From positions 231,547 through 295,546 of the forward strand of contig JADLZK010007844.1 of the NCBI GenBank assembly GCA_015847255.1: DNA of 64,000 nt, read 5' to 3'. The stretch comes from Hyparrhenia diplandra. Taxonomy: Eukaryota > Streptophyta > Magnoliopsida > Poales > Poaceae. This document shows, piece by piece, positions 10,917-22,000 of the stretch. The position numbers and the translations under genes are program-made. The notes under the pieces are model-generated. The model saw only the letters and a program-made list of their open reading frames with translations. It did not search any database and was not told the origin of the DNA. Numbering within the stretch: position 1 is the stretch's first letter; the number at the start of each line of letters is the position of its first letter.

Positions 10917-11522
10917 ATGAATCGGCTTCGTGACGCCGCCAATTCAATCAAGTTAAAAAAAATTGTTCATCCGGTCGCTAGCCCCGCTCGGCGCTCCCCT
11001 TTATCGGAAAAACGCCGCTACCGCGTCACTTCCCCGCCCGGCGTGCTCGTCCGCCCCACGCCCGCCGTCCCATCCCAGCCCCTCCCTCCTTGGTCCTGGC
11101 CGCCGCCCGCGTCGCCGTGCTCTGCTGCCCCCGGATGTTCAACGCGCTCAACGGCCTCGGTGGCGGCGGGCAGTACAGCGGGCTCAACGTGGCGGCCGAG
11201 GCGCGCTCATTGGAGATGCTCAGTCAGCACCGAGGTGAATGCCGTCGCCTATGGTGGCGTGGATCTGGGCCGCAGCCCTCCCGGTGTGATTCCTGCCCAA
11301 CAGCCTGAAGCGCCATCAGAGGAGGATGAACATGCAGCATCAACCCTCCCCTGTGCTCACCGCAGCTACTCCAATCTCTCAGGCAGGTCCGGGGAACGGG
11401 TTTACACCACCGCCCTCCGCCACACCTCCCCAGCCCCATGCCAACGCCCTGAACCTGAACGCGACGGCATTGGTGCATTGACAGGATCTAAGTGTCATAT
11501 ATGTGCATTGACAGGACCGTAA
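10917..11522 (+). pseudogene. GC-rich coding-like fragment inside the TIR element
   Basis: A frame of 201 codons overlaps two other long frames, so frame choice is uncertain. Composition (Pro/Arg/Ser-rich, high GC against an AT-rich surrounding) fits a captured first exon of a grass gene. A frame from 11090 includes MFNALNGLGGGGQYSGLNVA, which reads more like a real protein than its neighbours. The family is not recognised. Confidence 0.3.
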
Positions 11523-12324
11523 TCTGGAGGCTCCTGATTTTTGCAGTTGGAGAACGAACTTCCAGTGTCAATATAATCAACCAGTGATTTGTGCAAGGAA
11601 TCGAAGAGGCATACCATGGTGTTATCAATATAAACCTATAGTTCATAAATTGATTTCTCAGTCTGAGATTTTTCTATTATAGATTGACATAAGTTTTTGC
11701 AGTAATAGTACTAGCATATGTACTCAGTGAGATGCTCTCAAGTGGATATATGTGCGTAACTATTTTTTTATGAATTGTGCAAGTCTGTATTACATTCTAA
11801 AAGCATTGCCAATCAGTATATGGTTCTAAAAACCTTAGCACTCTGTGCTGCAGAACTACTCCAGTAGAGTATGATTTTGTTTCCATATGCTTAGTGATTT
11901 GCTTTTTTTTTTTTTTTTTTTGAAAAAAGTCATGCCATCTTCTTTTACTTCAAGAATGTTCAAGCAATAAGATCAGTAATTTAATGTTCCCTTCTTCACG
12001 ACACACATCTCATATCGCTTAATGTTTGCATCTGTGCTGGGTGAAGACTCCTCGGATGGCCATGGCCTGACAACCACAGCTTATGAGGGTGAAGGCTCCA
12101 TATTTGTTTCATGAACTAATTTTTTGTTTTACACACACTTTTCCTTCAGAAGTGACATATGAAGAGCAGCAGAAGAATCTGTCCTGAGATTTTTTTCCTT
12201 TCATAAAAAAGTACAGATTGCAAAGCAGTACGTGCAGATAGACATCAAAGCATATTACACATCTTCAAAACCTTGATTTTCTCCTAAAGCTCTATTCAGA
12301 TTACAACATCTAAAGGTAAACTAA

Positions 12325-12684
12325 TCATATTACAGATCTTGAAAACCTCGATTTTCCTCTTCTTAATTGCTTTATCCATGTGCCTAGCATCACAGAACCC
12401 TGACGGCTGCACACAAATTTCCTTAGACATATTTCCTTAGTTGCCGTGTCTCTTTCCACATAGCATCTCCTCACGGAAAACCCTCTATCAAATGTGTAGC
12501 TGTTGTAGAACGCATATCCTTCTTCCTCGCTACGGAACAACTTGCTGACAATTTGATGATAATACAGTAGAGCCTCTTCACTCAGATCAACCATTTTGTC
12601 CTGCATCATACATGTAGTTTTGATAAGTGTTGGTATAGAAAAAAATAAGTTTCTAGCACTCAAAAGCATCAATACAATATTCAA
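12325..12684 (-). pseudogene. FAR1 DNA-binding domain fragment
   Basis: FAR1/FHY3-type domains are zinc-binding DNA-binding modules shared by plant FRS transcription factors and their MULE transposase relatives. Residues about 50-95 (FRSEEEGYAFYNSYTFDRGF, then SVRRCYVERD and RKFVCSRQG) match the conserved F.S.EEAY.FYN.YA...GFSVR and RRFVCSKEG pattern. The rest of the domain and all MULE-transposase and SWIM regions are missing, so this is a fragment, either a captured exon or a transposase remnant. It sits within the TIR element. Function is unlikely. Confidence 0.6.
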
Positions 12685-13219
12685 TTATTCAACATATTTG
12701 CTACTATGCCACTTCTGTCACACCCCAGGTCACGCACACATACAACACTTCTGCAGGCTAATTGACATGCTGATTCTATGGAACATACAAATTTACACTG
12801 AATAAATGTTAATAATACAAGCACACTGAACTAGATCATGGTGTACGCCCACTGCCTCCTGGCCATTTCCGTGCTAGCAAAAGGCCAAAGGAACATTGGT
12901 TTATATAAATTAAATATGTCAAAGGCAGGAAAAGAAGTGAATACACACACTTTTAAGTTTTAACTAGCAATCAAGCCAAACGTATTGAATCAATTATCAA
13001 TGTATGCCGATGTTTACAGAAGAGGCTTCAAGAAAGTTTGGGACAATCAGCAAGCAAGCAACTCATAAATCAGGGGAATCTGTCTATACAAGTTTTGACA
13101 GTGTATATATGGCTTACCTTTCAACAGTTTAAACCTTCCATCCTGCAACAATCTTGGCAAAAACAGGATGGAAATCAGAGGGAATCAAGCAGCTCTGCAA
13201 ATTACTAGCGAGATGAGTT

Positions 13220-13760
13220 TCATGAATTTTTCCACCACCACAAGTGAAAGAATAAAGTCAGGCAAATTACTAATGATGACCATATTACACATAATCCACA
13301 CTCAATTTCGCACACAGGTGAAACAATTGCAACAATCTTGGCAAAAACAGGATGGAAATCAGGAATGCACGTCAGCACAGGAGAGACTAATGAGGGGAAG
13401 GAAGGGGTACTTTTGAATTCAGGGGTGAGGTGCTGAAACTTGAACAGATCCACCATGACCTCCTCGAAAACGATCTTGTTCACCCTACACACACGCAGCG
13501 GCGGACATCAAGAATTAATCGAGTGGCCGGACCGTTGCGCTTTGAACAGCCGAACGGAGCAGAGTGCAGACGGACCTACCTGCAGAAGATGATGACGACG
13601 CGGCTGGGTTACGACCACCTGCGGTTGAAGAGGTAACCGGGCGGGCCGGGCGGGTGCGGCGGCGAAGCGCGCCGCGGCGCGCAGCGGGCGAGGTGGCACG
13701 GAGCCGGGAGGCGGAGCGGAGGAGCGACCCGGCGGCGATGGGGGAGGGCAGTGATGCTAG
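13220..13760 (-). pseudogene. Captured host-gene fragment with a putative intron (unrecognised)
   Basis: On the minus strand a GC-rich segment (Ala/Arg/Pro-rich, ending HHLLQ near 13585) meets CAG/GTAGGT, a good 5' splice site. About 90 bases on, a TGTGTAG/GGTGAAC acceptor leads into VNKIVFEEVMVDLFKFQHLT and onward to about 13400. This looks like two exons and an intron taken from a gene. The protein family is not recognised. A 35-base segment (GCAACAATCTTGGCAAAAAC...) is repeated at about 13145 and 13330. Confidence 0.35.
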
Positions 13761-14025
13761 AGGACGCGATGGACGCCAGCTGCGGGGCCGGGAGGCGGAG
13801 CGGAGGAGCGACCCGGCGGCGCTGGGGCAGGCCGACGATGCTGGAGGACGCGACGGAGGAACTGTACAGGTCTCACGGGAGCGCCGCGAGTTGGTTTCTG
13901 AGAATTGGAAGCTGTGATAGAGAAAGTACTAAACTACCCTTAATTACTGGAATTAAGGGAGGAACCGGCCAGAAGCAAATTAACGGGAGGAACCGATGGT
14001 TCCTCCAAGCACAGTAAAAATTCTC

Positions 14026-16060
14026 TATATTTACAGGCCGATGTTACGGTTCCATCAGAGGGTCTTGGCCAATCACCAAGAGACTATCTCAAAGAAGAAG
14101 AGGACGAATGGAGAATCTTTTCGACTGGAAGATGTCCTCAAACAAAGAGTCAGTTACTTCTTGGAAGAGAAAGGGAGGTTTCCCAAACATGGCGTCACAT
14201 AGTTGCCTGCTGCAGCGCTCAGTCTATGATTTTTTTTGTACATCAACACTCCACACCATAAATAGCCTTGTTCCAGATGCCTCCTAGTCACAAAATCATA
14301 ATAAGCTTTGTTGTTCTTCGATCACCCATACTTTGACTCTATCTCTCCCCATACTGTTGCACTCGTTTTAAGCTGATTGCTACTCGCTACCACCAACACG
14401 CACAGGGATATGTACTTATAAGTAGGAGTCTTAGGCTCTAACCGTCACGTGGCCTTTGTCATTCATTATTTCAGTTTTCAAGTGCATATAGCCATTATAT
14501 TTATTGTCTACCAACCTGTCTAATTAACGTAAAAAATCTGAACCATTCTTCATGCAATCCATTCATTTCCGATTCTGGTGAATTAACTTCTTCGCCAAAC
14601 GATGGGTCCCTCTGAAATCTCTCGTATGATTCATAATTAGTGGATAAGAGTGTGGAGTCTGCAGCACATACCTAGCCTCAAAGGAATTTCCGGGTCTGTT
14701 TGGGACAGCTCCAAGTGCTCTACACTCTGATCCCATTTGGATACAAACACCACACCTCCACCAACTCCGTATCCACCAAAACTCCAGATCTGAGAGCCAC
14801 ATTCATGAATTTCCAAGGTGCTCTAAAAACTTATGGATCAGTGCAGTACGCTAAAATTACCGACCATTCCACTCATTACACAAAAATACTTTTTGGTAAG
14901 ATGTACCCGTAACTTCCATCAAGGTCTGCCTTCCAGACATGGGCAGTACATGGTTGCTGCTGTGAGCGCCACACCCCACTCACGGACACTCGGGCCATCC
15001 TCACCACCAGTCGCGTCCCAACTCCTCCCTCGCGAGTACCACCAGACCCCACCGGTCATGTGCCTTGTCCCACAACCACCGGCAGTGCACACGGTCGCGC
15101 CCGTGCCACGGCTGACTACCCTGTCCACGCCACCAGCCCTTGCTCTTCCCTCTGAAACAAGCAAAAAAGCATTTTCAGTCCTTTGCTCAAACTAACTGAG
15201 CCTACGGCCATGCCCTGCCATGCTGCCTGCTTGGGTCGTCACCTCACGCAGGGCTGCACCGGCCACACTTCCCTCATGCATGGCTGCGCCGGCCACTCTG
15301 TCACGCTCTTGTCAAGTTCCTAGGAAGAAGAAAGAGTCTAACATGGGGGCTTCAGGGTCAGTGAGATAAAGTGGAATAGGAGCTTCCTTTGATGGGCAGT
15401 TGTTCGGCCGTATCTGGGTTTGTGTTGAATTTTTTAGTAGTGTATTACTTACTGATAACAACACAAACTATAGCATGCATTAGCTTGCCACGTGCTTTGT
15501 GGTGCCTTCATCTTCATCTCACATGGCATAACGAAGCTACACCTAATACATCCTATTCTAGATTTGTTGAAAACAAAAACACACACCAGCCGATGATAAT
15601 TTTACATAGAACAACCAAGTACTAGTAAAGAGTGACGGAAGTTATTAAATAACTAAAATCACTAATGACACTTACCTGTAACGTTTTATACCAGTGATCA
15701 CGACACGTTTCAGTTCTTCATTTAATAACCTGTATAACTTTTTTTTGCCTGCCAGTGAATGTGTATATATGTCCTGCTTAGGGCATGTACAACCCGTAGA
15801 CAGGGTTCTGTCGCTAAGAGCCTCGAATCTATCATAAAGATGGATATGAAGACAGAACACAACCCACAGACAAAGGTCCGTTTCTAAGTGGTTTAATGTT
15901 TTACATGTAGCTAGGATCAACTATAAATAAATTTTGTATACTACCCTATGGCTACTCAAAACAAAACATTCAACACAAAAATACCATCGCAGGAAGAGCC
16001 AAATGAGTCTATAAGGACAACACATTCTGTCACAAGAAAGGACAACCCACAGACATCCTC
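14026..16060 (-). repeat. Repeat blocks F1 and H1
   Basis: 14026-14290 matches the inverse of 37700-37924 and 29590-29790 (F). 14440-14720 matches the inverse of 37250-37560. 15330-16060 matches the inverse of 28200-28680 and 36720-37200 (H), including the block TATACCAGTGATCACGACAC. Order is inverted against block II, so this is part of the large inverted duplication. I found no convincing miR2118 site and no gene. Confidence 0.55.
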
Positions 16061-16289
16061 GTGAGGAGTTGAGGAAAAAGTAAAAGAAAAAAAGAAAAGA
16101 TATGGGTATGTTAATCTTGATCTTTTTGTCCATCATAAGAAGCTATTTTGTCAAATAGAAAGAGAAAAACAACTCAGGTTCATCGATAGAGAGCTGATCA
16201 CTAATCTGAAACAAAAAAAACAACGTTAATGGTGAAGCCGAAAGTTTGTTTATAGAACACCAGCGCTAATAACTGTGTCCCCTCGATCC

Positions 16290-16830
16290 TCTTGCAACCT
16301 GACCCATCATGCACTAGCTGTGTGCTGTTACATTGTTCCCCTGCCTACCATATAGGCTTGAAAACATGTATCATTGAAATGCCAATGACCTGGGTCGGAT
16401 ATAAAGAAGGTCAAATGAAGAGAAGTTCAAATGGGATGAAAATCTTGTTAAAGACGACGAGTCTTGTTGCTGGTTTAGTTGCAGGCATGGTCAGTTTGCC
16501 TGGTCTTGGCAACAACATCTGATAATACAATGCCGTCAAAAAAAAAACATCTGACAATACAAAGTCCATGAGCACTTTGATGCCGGGTGCTATTGCTAAC
16601 TGGCTTGCTGCAGCTCAGATTCGATGTCTGTTTCAAGCAGGCCCATCGTATATGACAAAGCTCAAATTCTTCTTGAGCAGAATACTCTTGCGCTGAAATT
16701 CTGGACGCATCCCATGCCTATACTAATGGAACCACTGACAACACTGTAATTTTCTGCCTTTTATTTTTCTTCTGTGAAATGTGTACATGAGTATATTTGT
16801 TTTTGCTGACGCCTAAAACCCACTGGTGCT
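16290..16830 (-). ncRNA. PHAS-like unit E1
   Basis: Minus-strand E-family unit. TATA (minus) is CCTTATATAAAC at 16857-16868 and the miR2118-like site is at 16699-16720, about 137 bases downstream of it. Homologous to E2 and E3. The 3' end is placed arbitrarily at the end of strong homology. Inferred non-coding phasiRNA precursor; no conserved ORF is present. Confidence 0.55.
16699..16720 (-). promoter_or_regulatory. miR2118-like target site, unit E1
   Basis: The minus strand contains GGCATGGGATGCGTCCAGAA. 17 of 22 positions match the recalled canonical complement, and one more against family members ending in CATGCCTA. Confidence 0.6.
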
Positions 16831-17024
16831 AAACTGAGAAAACTGAGGTCAACATAGTTTATATAAGGCTCCTCCCTTTGCAAGCAACGTATCATAAGGA
16901 TAAATGTGGAATCTCAATTCAATTTTTCTGTCATGGTAAAGAAATAAATAGGAAAGAGACAAGTCGCAACGCACATGATTTTTTCTTATGCATTGAAATC
17001 CAATATTTTGGTGCTCTATAGACG

Positions 17025-17335
17025 TTACGTTTTTAGTTGAAGTACCCAGAAGTTACTAAAGTATAGTTCGAGTACCCAGAAGTTACGTTTTTTAGTTAGA
17101 GTACCTATCTGTTACACGCTAAATAGTTTAGGTACCCACAGTGCAATTTACTCTTTAATTTATGATTTGGTGGATATTTAAATAAGAAAGTATATTCATA
17201 AAATTTAAATTTTGTTCTTGAAGGTGTTGTGGTAATTGGCTATTTCCTCTCTCGATCTCTTCCTCTAATGGAACTGAGAGCTGTGTGTACAACAAGCCTA
17301 CTTGATCAAAGCCCGTCCTTTGTTGAGAGCAGAGG
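17025..17335. other. Junction segment of mixed origin
   Basis: After the E1 duplicate ends comes an AT-rich stretch with the internal repeat GAGTACCCAGAAGTTACG (17032-17125). From about 17160 the sequence rejoins B-family 3' flanking sequence (inverse of 31980-32120). The repeat suggests the end of an unidentified mobile element. No gene is present. Confidence 0.35.
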
Positions 17336-17920
17336 TTACAGATAATACCTCCAACTGGAATTGGAGAAGATTGTCATCCACTGGGTAATCCGCATCTGAC
17401 TAGCTGCAGGAACATGATGGACCACAGGAGGAAGAGGAAACTGAATGCTGACGGTGCCAACCTTGGCACGCCCGCCAGGCTGCCACTGCCCTCTCACTGT
17501 TGCCGGTAGCTCTGTATTGGTAGAGAGGTGTTTTCGGTACACATGGAAATACCCTTACTCCTACTTTTTTTGGTACTTTGGTGCCTCTCCTCAAGACTTT
17601 ACTATTCCACGCTATTACTTCTTTGAAGCGACGAGGATAGAACCTGGCTGCGCAAGGACCCTGATACAAACATGCTACCCCAGAACATACGGTGGCAGAA
17701 GAATGTTTCGTTTCTATACATTTCACATCTCTGCTGGATCTGGAACTCTCGGTGCATCCCATCCTCACTAATAACTCAGAATGCTGTCGCCACCAAATTC
17801 CTATTGCCATGCTCTGCCAATATTTTTTGTGCTTATTGACACCTTCATCACTATTTTGGGTACTATTGCTGTGTTGAGCCAGGAAGTATTCAAGTGTGTT
17901 TTCTAACATGCCTAGCTCCA
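17336..17920 (-). ncRNA. PHAS-like unit B1
   Basis: Minus-strand B-family unit, homologous to B2 and B3. TATA (minus, TCTATATATAGAG) lies at about 17945-17957 and the site at 17746-17767. A 173-codon frame (17400-17921) covers the unit, but in B2 and B3 it is broken and only the stretch around the site keeps similarity, so coding is unlikely. Inferred phasiRNA precursor. Confidence 0.5.
17746..17767 (-). promoter_or_regulatory. miR2118-like target site, unit B1
   Basis: The minus strand contains GAGGATGGGATGCACCGAGA. 14 of 22 positions match the recalled canonical complement, more against members starting TTCTC. It is the weakest B site but is supported by homology to B2 and B3. Confidence 0.5.
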
Positions 17921-18174
17921 TCGTAGGTCTGCACAGCTCTAGCTCTCTCTATATATAGAAGAAAACGGACCCTCATTGATTATTCCACCATCCACCCAGG
18001 CTATATAACAATATTAGAGTGTGGTACATCTTTTTTGATGCGAACAGGAGCACCATTCAGTATTCAAACAACCACCAGCGATGATGATTCTCAAGATATG
18101 TTCTGAAACAAAATGTGGCATAAAAGAACCTCCAAAACTAGAACATGCGGGGCCTTGAGCACATAGGTCCCTTG

Positions 18175-18211
<37 letters not shown>

Positions 18212-18905
18212 GACCACATGTAAGAGTAGCTACTGCAATACTATACTAAAAACAGACTACCTACTGTCTAGTAGGGCAGCCACCCATTTTGATACTACAC
18301 ATATTTTGTTGTTTTATCTTGCAAATCCATCTTAGTTGAGTGAAATGTAATAAGTCACATGTCATCCTCTTTGTTCCCTTGTTGCCGCTGAGAACTCGGC
18401 CATTAATTGTTGGCCACTAGCGGCAATGGGATGCAGGACATCGGCTGAGTGCGGGGAAGGCTGCATCAGCCATCGTAGAATGTCTGAAGGCCACAGAAGA
18501 ACACGTGAAAAAATCTCCAAAAAAATAGAAATAAGCACCTGCAATGATATTATTCTCATGCTATGCTCAGCAGCGTAAAAAAATCTCCTTTCTTCTCTTT
18601 CTATTGTATGTCCGAAGATTGCATGGATCTGCGGAAAGGTCTCGCCACCACCTCCTGCCTACAAGCGCTCACTGGTGTTGGCTGCTTGTGCAAAGATCAC
18701 CTACCATGACCTCATCCCATCACCAATAATCTACAACTCCCTGGAACTGTCGCCATCCTACTCTTCTTAATGCGTGCCAGAAATCCTCAGTTGTGAAATT
18801 ATTATTAACAACCTTCCAATTTTATTTTGAACTAAATTCTGGCGCTTAGATTTTAGTTCCGGTCCACAACTTAAGTTCCCATGAATTGGTTCTTTCCATC
18901 TTATA
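17921..18905 (-). promoter_or_regulatory. Upstream region of unit B1
   Basis: Homologous (inverted) to the region upstream of B2 and B4, including the element near 18000-18100 and the segment matching 52330-52800 at 18360-18905. It contains a run of 30 or more A at about 18178-18208. No gene is present. Confidence 0.45.
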
Positions 18906-19540
18906 GACAATAGATGTTGACCGGCTGTTGATCGTCGAAGCGCCCGACGCGTGCCACGTGTGCCAGAAACTGCTTCGTGTAATCATCGATAGTGCCTGTC
19001 TTGCGAAGAGATGCCAGCTCACCCAGTGGGTTGGGTCAGGTAGCTGGAACGAAACACTCATTGACATACTGAGCGAAGCATGCCCAATCTGTCACCGGAT
19101 TCTTCAAAGATAGTCACATGTACCACTGTTGTGCTCCTCCTATGAAATGGTAAGATGCATACCAGACTTGTTCTGTGGCTGGCGTACCTTGACCCCTGAA
19201 GAATTGCTTGCAGTGGTGGATCCAAGGTAGGGGATCCTCCTTGCCGTCATACGTCGGGAAGGGCAGGTTGTGCAGGCGAGGAGCTAATCTAGGAAAGTGA
19301 TCTCGTGGAGGACCCGGGAGGGGCACGTGTACCTTGGGGGGCGCCGTCTCTAGTGCCGGCACTGGCCCAAGCAGGGCGGCCAGCCTGGTCTCCAGCTCTG
19401 CTGCTATCTCTGGTTTTGTGGCTGTCATGGCATCCTCCTTGTAGGCCTTGAGGAAGGCTCATGCAGAGTGCTCCATGGCTAACTTCATGTCCTTCTCCAA
19501 GTCAATCATTATCTTACGCTCTCCTCCGCCGGATCGGTGC
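18906..19540 (-). pseudogene. Ty3/gypsy gag fragment, frameshifted
   Basis: The minus frame 19428-19114 contains LPFPTYDGKEDPLPWIHHCK and FFRGQGTPATEQVWYASYH followed by FIGGAQQWY, the hallmark of the gypsy gag capsid region. Downstream the gag-like sequence (GELASLRKTGTIDDYTKQFL, then ahva.vgrfdd) continues in another frame to about 18910, where it stops at a repeat junction. The downstream gag region and pol are missing. It interrupts the B1 upstream region, whose homology ends at about 18905. It is a dead fragment, brought in either by insertion and deletion or by capture. Confidence 0.75.
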
Positions 19541-19859
19541 AAGGGAGGGTGGAGACTTGATCGGCATGCGGTCGCTGTGATGCGGTGCTGGCCGGTGTCG
19601 CGGACCTACGGTCAGACTCGAGAGTGGCCCTCGCCGAGATCTTCCTCCTTCGTAACCGATCTTTCCCTAGCCGTACATGGCCCTTGCATGTTAATCTTGA
19701 TCTTTTTGTCAATAAGAACAAGACATGCTCGTGGAGAGTTGGGGAAAAAGTAAAAGAAAAGATATCGGTACGTTAATCTTGATCTTTTTGTCGATAAGAA
19801 GAAGCTATTTTGTCAATAGAACACCAGCGCTAATAACTGTGTCCCCTCGATCCTCTTGC

Positions 19860-20390
19860 TACCTGACCCACCATGCACTAGCTGTGTGCTGTTACATTGT
19901 TCCCCTGCCTACCATATAGGCTTGAAAACATGTATCATTGAAATGCCAATGACCTGGGTCGGATAAAGAAGGTCAAATGAAGTAAGAGAAGTTCAAACGG
20001 GATGAACATCATGTTAAAGGCGACGAGTCTTGTGGCAGGTTTAGTTGCAGGCATGGTCAGTTTGCCTGGTCTTGGCAACAACATCTGATAATACAATGCC
20101 GTCAAAAAAACATCTGACAATACAAAGTCCATGAGCACTTTGATGCCGGGTGCTATTGCTAACTGGCTTGCTGCAGCTCAGATTCGATGTCTGTTTCAAG
20201 CAGGCCCATCGTATATGACAAAGCTCAAATTCTTCTTGAGCAGAATACTCTTGCGCTGAAATTCCGGACGCATCCCATGCCTATACTAATGGAACCACTG
20301 ACAACACTGTAATTTTCTGCCTTTTATTTTTCTTCTGTGAAATGTGTACATGAGTATATTTGTTTTTTGCTGACGCCTAAAACCCACTGG
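19860..20390 (-). ncRNA. PHAS-like unit E2
   Basis: Minus-strand E unit. TATA (minus, CCTTATATAAAC) is at 20421-20432 and the site at 20262-20283. Nearly identical to E1. Inferred phasiRNA precursor with no ORF conserved across copies. Confidence 0.55.
20262..20283 (-). promoter_or_regulatory. miR2118-like target site, unit E2
   Basis: The minus strand contains GGCATGGGATGCGTCCGGAA. 18 of 22 positions match the recalled canonical complement; with members ending CATGCCTA the count is 19. Confidence 0.6.
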
Positions 20391-20634
20391 TGCTAAACTG
20401 AGAATACTGAGGTCAACATAGTTTATATAAGGCTCCTCCCTTTGCAAGCAACGTATCATAAGGATAAATGTGGAATCTCAATTCAATTTTTCTGTCATGC
20501 TAAAGAAATAAATAGGAAAGAGACAAGTCGCAACGCACATGATTTTTCTTATGCATTGAAATCCAATATTTTGGTGCTCTATAGACACCAGACAACAACA
20601 ATTAATTTCCCTGCTTTAGAGAGTAACATGTAGG

Positions 20635-20845
20635 CAACTGTGTTCAATTTCGGAAACAAAAAAATTCCGGAACCCACTGAGAAAAGGGAAATTCCCGAAA
20701 TTTCGGCTCAAATTCAAATTAAATTCATTTTTTTCAAAAAAAAATTGACATGTTTCCGCATTTCTATGGGGCTACACGGGGCTCACGGGTCGCGGCAGCG
20801 CGGTGCGCCGCGGGAACCGCCGCTGAAGAGAAAAATGTTCCAGTT
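20635..20845. mobile_element. Unclassified insertion in the E2 upstream region
   Basis: Relative to E3 (about 35640-35720 inverted) this copy has extra sequence rich in TTTCGGAAA/AAATTTCGG motifs, then a GC-rich tail (GGGTCGCGGCAGCGCGGTGC). Homology resumes at TTTGTACCATCTCTGGATGG near 20852. Ends and target duplication are not resolved. Confidence 0.35.
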
Positions 20846-20849
20846 TGTA

Positions 20850-22000
20850 CCATCTCTGGATGGTACACTGCTGATAGTCACGATACAATTCAAAGCCATA
20901 GGTCTTACACATCTACAGAAGACAAACATTATTCAGGCCAGCTAATGAGCGAGGTAAAGATATCAAAGAGCTAAGCCATAATGTGGTTTCTAAAGTTCTA
21001 CAAATCAGAGGGATAGTTATGATCTCGTACTCCAAACATAAATTTCTTTTTGTGTCCCTCACATGATAGGGTTAAATATGACACCCAATTGAGGGCAGCT
21101 AGCCCAGCTAACTAATGCATATTTTCATTGCCGGTTTGCAACCGACTTTGATCAACGAGAGCGAAAACCGGTGTTGATGATGAGCACTTCAGAACCAGCA
21201 GTGATGAAGTTGTTGCAGTTGTGAGACATATTTTGATACCTCCAGTTTCACGTATTTTTTCAACAAACAAGAGAGGTTACCCATACCAATTTATATTTGT
21301 TCGGATCCCGAATTTGCCAACTCAGGTTGATTTTGACGAAATGGGCTCTCTTGGCCCTCTTCTGATCCCTCTTTGCTCTCATTATTTTCGCCCTCACTTT
21401 CTTTTTCTCTCTGGTTTTCTTTCTTTTGTCACCATTCTCCTGTCTTCTCACGCAGAGGCAAGCAGAAGTAGTACTCAGCTGTCCAGATTCTTCTTCCTTC
21501 ACCAAGAAGTAAAAAAAAAAGCAAATGTAAGATGCAAGCACAAGTTAGTTCATGTCCTGTGCTGCACCTATGATGTGTGGGCTAGCACATTAGGAGCAAT
21601 TACTCTCACCACCCACTCATAGGAGGATGATGGGCTAGCCCCATATTAACCTGTCAGACTGTTCATCCCAGACTGTTCATCCCTAAAAAGGGCCAACATT
21701 TGTTTTAGCTTTCTCGGATGATCCTTGCGGAATAGCTCTTTCATGGGGCACAAGGAATTAGAGAACGCGTTGGACATAGTAGAGCAGTTCGGTAAATGGT
21801 GAGTTGGTCAGTCCGTCAGTGTCGACGGAGTCGGGGAGGGTTAGGCTTGGAGGGGGCATAGTGGCGCCACGGCTGTTGTTAAGGAAGACAAGGTGCATGT
21901 GTTTTTATGTAATTTTTTAGGAGTTTTTGTGTGTTGCACTAGTATTGTGTGCCAACACATCTGTGATATGCTTTAAAATTTGCACGTACAAGTTTTGTGA
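20850..22000 (-). repeat. E2 and C1 flanking sequence; D unit missing
   Basis: 20850-21330 matches the inverse of 35170-35650. 21360-21950 matches the inverse of about 33100-33900. The segment between those matches in block II (about 33900-35100), which carries D1 and its site, is absent here. No gene is present. Confidence 0.5.

Larger units (their letters stand above)
10702..14025. mobile_element. TIR DNA transposon carrying gene fragments (Pack-type, non-autonomous)
   Basis: Ends are GAGAGTTTTTACAGCGCTTGG and, inverted, GAGAATTTTTACTGTGCTTGG. The copy of this repeat at about 38710-38735 (inverted) lacks the insert and shows the empty site CACCTATATTTACAG, so a 3-4 bp duplication (TAT or CTAT) flanks the element. 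Inside are a GC-rich plus-strand segment, a FAR1-domain fragment and a minus-strand fragment with plausible splice sites. No complete transposase is seen. The short duplication suggests a PIF/Harbinger- or CACTA-like mechanism rather than Mutator (9 bp), but the superfamily is uncertain. Confidence 0.65.
16250..17024 (-). repeat. Direct duplicate containing unit E1 (pair of 19815-20588)
   Basis: Nearly identical to 19815-20588 at a constant offset of about 3563 bases, with a few substitutions and small indels. The copies diverge after GGTGCTCTATAGAC. This is a recent tandem-type duplication. Confidence 0.8.
19815..20588 (-). repeat. Direct duplicate containing unit E2 (pair of 16250-17024)
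   Basis: See 16250-17024. Beyond 20588 this copy keeps the sequence expected from E3 (CAGACAACAACAATTAATTT), so it preserves the ancestral upstream region while E1 does not. Confidence 0.8.

Noticed and set aside
12325..12684. Functional FAR1-family gene
   Set aside because: Only the N-terminal part of one domain is present, inside a mobile element.
17400..17921. 173-codon minus frame over unit B1 as a protein gene
   Set aside because: The frame is broken in B2 and B3, and the shared stretch is the DNA around the target site. No domain is recognisable.
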